From Fidelibacterota bacterium (GTDB lineage: Bacteria; Marinisomatota; Marinisomatia; Marinisomatales; Marinisomataceae): a stretch of DNA of 14,364 bases. Positions 13,721-14,364 of this stretch are shown piece after piece. The notes beneath the pieces are model-generated. The model had not been told where the DNA came from, ran no database searches, and saw nothing but the letters and a program-made list of their open reading frames with translations. The stretch covers positions 1 through 14,364 of the forward strand of contig DTWI01000223.1 in the NCBI GenBank assembly GCA_012963075.1. Direction: 5' to 3'. Every line of letters begins with the position of its first letter. Within the stretch, counting starts at the first letter, position 1. The position numbers and the translations under genes were made by a program.

Positions 13721-14298
13721 TATCTTGTTCCCCTCATAGGTCCACGCCCACGTTGTTGCCATCCGCTTTTACTTTTAGAATCAGGCTTGTGGTTGTTTGG
13801 TCTCATATTTTTCATATCTTGTTGTTTATTTTTTGTTCCTTGAGACATTCTTTTCCTAATGGTGTCCTCAAAATAAATTAACTTCACCCATTGATTTTTC
13901 TCGAGTACATTTTTTGCACTATTTAAGAATTTTTCATGTTCATCCAACATTGTTCTTTTTACAGACATTTCTATCTTCAAGGCAGCATCTGCGTCAAATT
14001 TAGAACGATCATCTTTAGCAGCTGTTCTTAATTTTCCTAGTCTTTCTCTATGTCCTTTTTTAATCGCTTCTACTTTAGCATGGTATTCGCGTTGTAATGG
14101 AAAAAACTTTTCTGCTTGTTCAAGAGTTAATTTTAAATGCTCTGTTTGTGTTGCTACAAGCCACACTTGTTTTCTATTATCTCTTTGTTCTTGTTTTTTG
14201 TGATCTTCTGGACCTCTTTGTTCTGGTCGCTGTCTTTCATCGCGATCTTGAGCAAACAATCCAGTAATTAGTAACGATGCTATTAGTATTTTTCTCAT
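13720..14298 (-). CDS. exported Spy/CpxP-like protein ('sensor of ECF-type sigma factor' type)
   Basis: A 192-residue protein with a short signal peptide ending L-F-A before Gln17, and no lipobox. The mature part is highly charged. It starts with an Arg/Glu/Gln-rich linker (17-43), then a long helical region with an L-T-L-E-Q motif (57-61) followed by A-E-K-F-F-P-L-Q-R-E-Y. This arrangement matches the small periplasmic proteins annotated in Bacteroidota as sensor of ECF-type sigma factor and more distantly Spy/CpxP, which bind unfolded protein or metal at the envelope. The C-terminus (150-192) is a basic Lys/Asn then Gly/Arg-rich tail, unusual for Spy. AGGAT precedes the ATG. It ends in a TAATG overlap with the repeat lipoprotein, so those two are coupled. 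Role in envelope stress sensing is inferred from family and context. Confidence 0.7.
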   Translation of the reverse strand: MRKILIASLLITGLFAQDRDERQRPEQRGPEDHKKQEQRDNRKQVWLVATQTEHLKLTLEQAEKFFPLQREYHAKVEAIKKGHRERLGKLRTAAKDDRSKFDADAALKIEMSVKRTMLDEHEKFLNSAKNVLEKNQWVKLIYFEDTIRKRMSQGTKNKQQDMKNMRPNNHKPDSKSKSGWQQRGRGPMRGTR

Positions 14299-14307
14299 AT
14301 CTATCCT

Positions 14308-14364
14308 TTATTGTTCAAAAGTTAAGTCATTTTCAGATAATAATGCAATCATCTCGTATGTATC
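14308..14364 (-). CDS. C-terminal tail of an unidentified gene (cut by window edge)
   Basis: Read on the - strand from the window edge, an open frame gives 18 residues ending L-L-S-E-N-D-L-T-F-E-Q and a TAA at 14308-14310. It lies 9 bases upstream of the Spy-like start, with that gene's Shine-Dalgarno in the gap, so it is most likely the 3' end of the preceding gene in the same operon. Too little is visible to name it; an anti-sigma factor or related regulatory protein would be typical at this position. Confidence 0.5.
   Translation of the reverse strand, partial: DTYEMIALLSENDLTFEQ

Noticed and set aside
13721..13762. A longer N-terminus for the repeat lipoprotein.
   Set aside because: It would bury the signal peptide and lipobox inside the protein, while the start at 13720 has a Shine-Dalgarno and a TAATG overlap.
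1..14364. CRISPR arrays, tRNA or rRNA genes, insertion sequences or phage genes.
   Set aside because: No regularly spaced repeats, tRNA-like cloverleaf, transposase or integrase motifs were seen; nearly all of the window is accounted for by coding sequence.

Overview
This is an AT-rich bacterial window. It carries one very compact aromatic amino acid biosynthesis operon on the + strand, a short metabolic segment before it, and a convergent cell-envelope gene cluster on the - strand after it. Two lipoproteins with SCE lipoboxes, a Spy-like exported protein of the type Bacteroidota annotate as 'sensor of ECF-type sigma factor', and a long aromatic amino acid hydroxylase all point to a diderm of the FCB group. 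Clear Shine-Dalgarno sequences before many genes fit Marinimicrobia (SAR406)-like lineages better than Bacteroidota proper. The taxonomic placement is inference.

Region 1 (1-1631) holds the 3' part of an alpha/beta hydrolase of the dienelactone-hydrolase type, followed 3 bases later by carbamate kinase. Region 2 (1632-3460) holds a hairpin/T-tract segment and a pterin-dependent aromatic amino acid hydroxylase with a ~290-residue C-terminal extension. This gene has no visible Shine-Dalgarno and may be a later insertion. Region 3 (3461-3664) is the most interesting stretch. It has a sigma70-like promoter, a 19-codon leader peptide with five consecutive aromatic codons (Phe-Tyr-Tyr-Tyr-Phe), an antiterminator helix and a strong overlapping intrinsic terminator. 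Together these form a classical ribosome-mediated attenuator that would sense charged tRNA-Phe and tRNA-Tyr.

Region 4 (3665-11750) is a ten-gene operon: chorismate mutase, class II DAHP synthase, aroA, aroE, aroC, aroK, aroB, aroQ (type II dehydroquinase), a prephenate dehydratase-like protein and a TyrA dehydrogenase. From aroF onward each gene overlaps the next; chorismate mutase and DAHP synthase are 1 base apart. It encodes all seven shikimate steps, then chorismate to prephenate, then both terminal branches; only the aminotransferase is missing. The dehydratase lacks an ACT domain and the usual TRF motif, and the dehydrogenase resembles the short plant-type arogenate dehydrogenases. An arogenate route is therefore possible. 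A bidirectional terminator (11751-11780) ends the operon and also serves the convergent genes.

Region 5 (11798-14364, - strand) reads, in transcription order: the tail of an unidentified gene, a Spy/CpxP-like exported protein, a lipoprotein with four internal repeats in an A-B-A-B pattern (coupled by a TAATG overlap), and a second lipoprotein. This looks like an envelope-sensing cassette whose upstream members lie outside the window.
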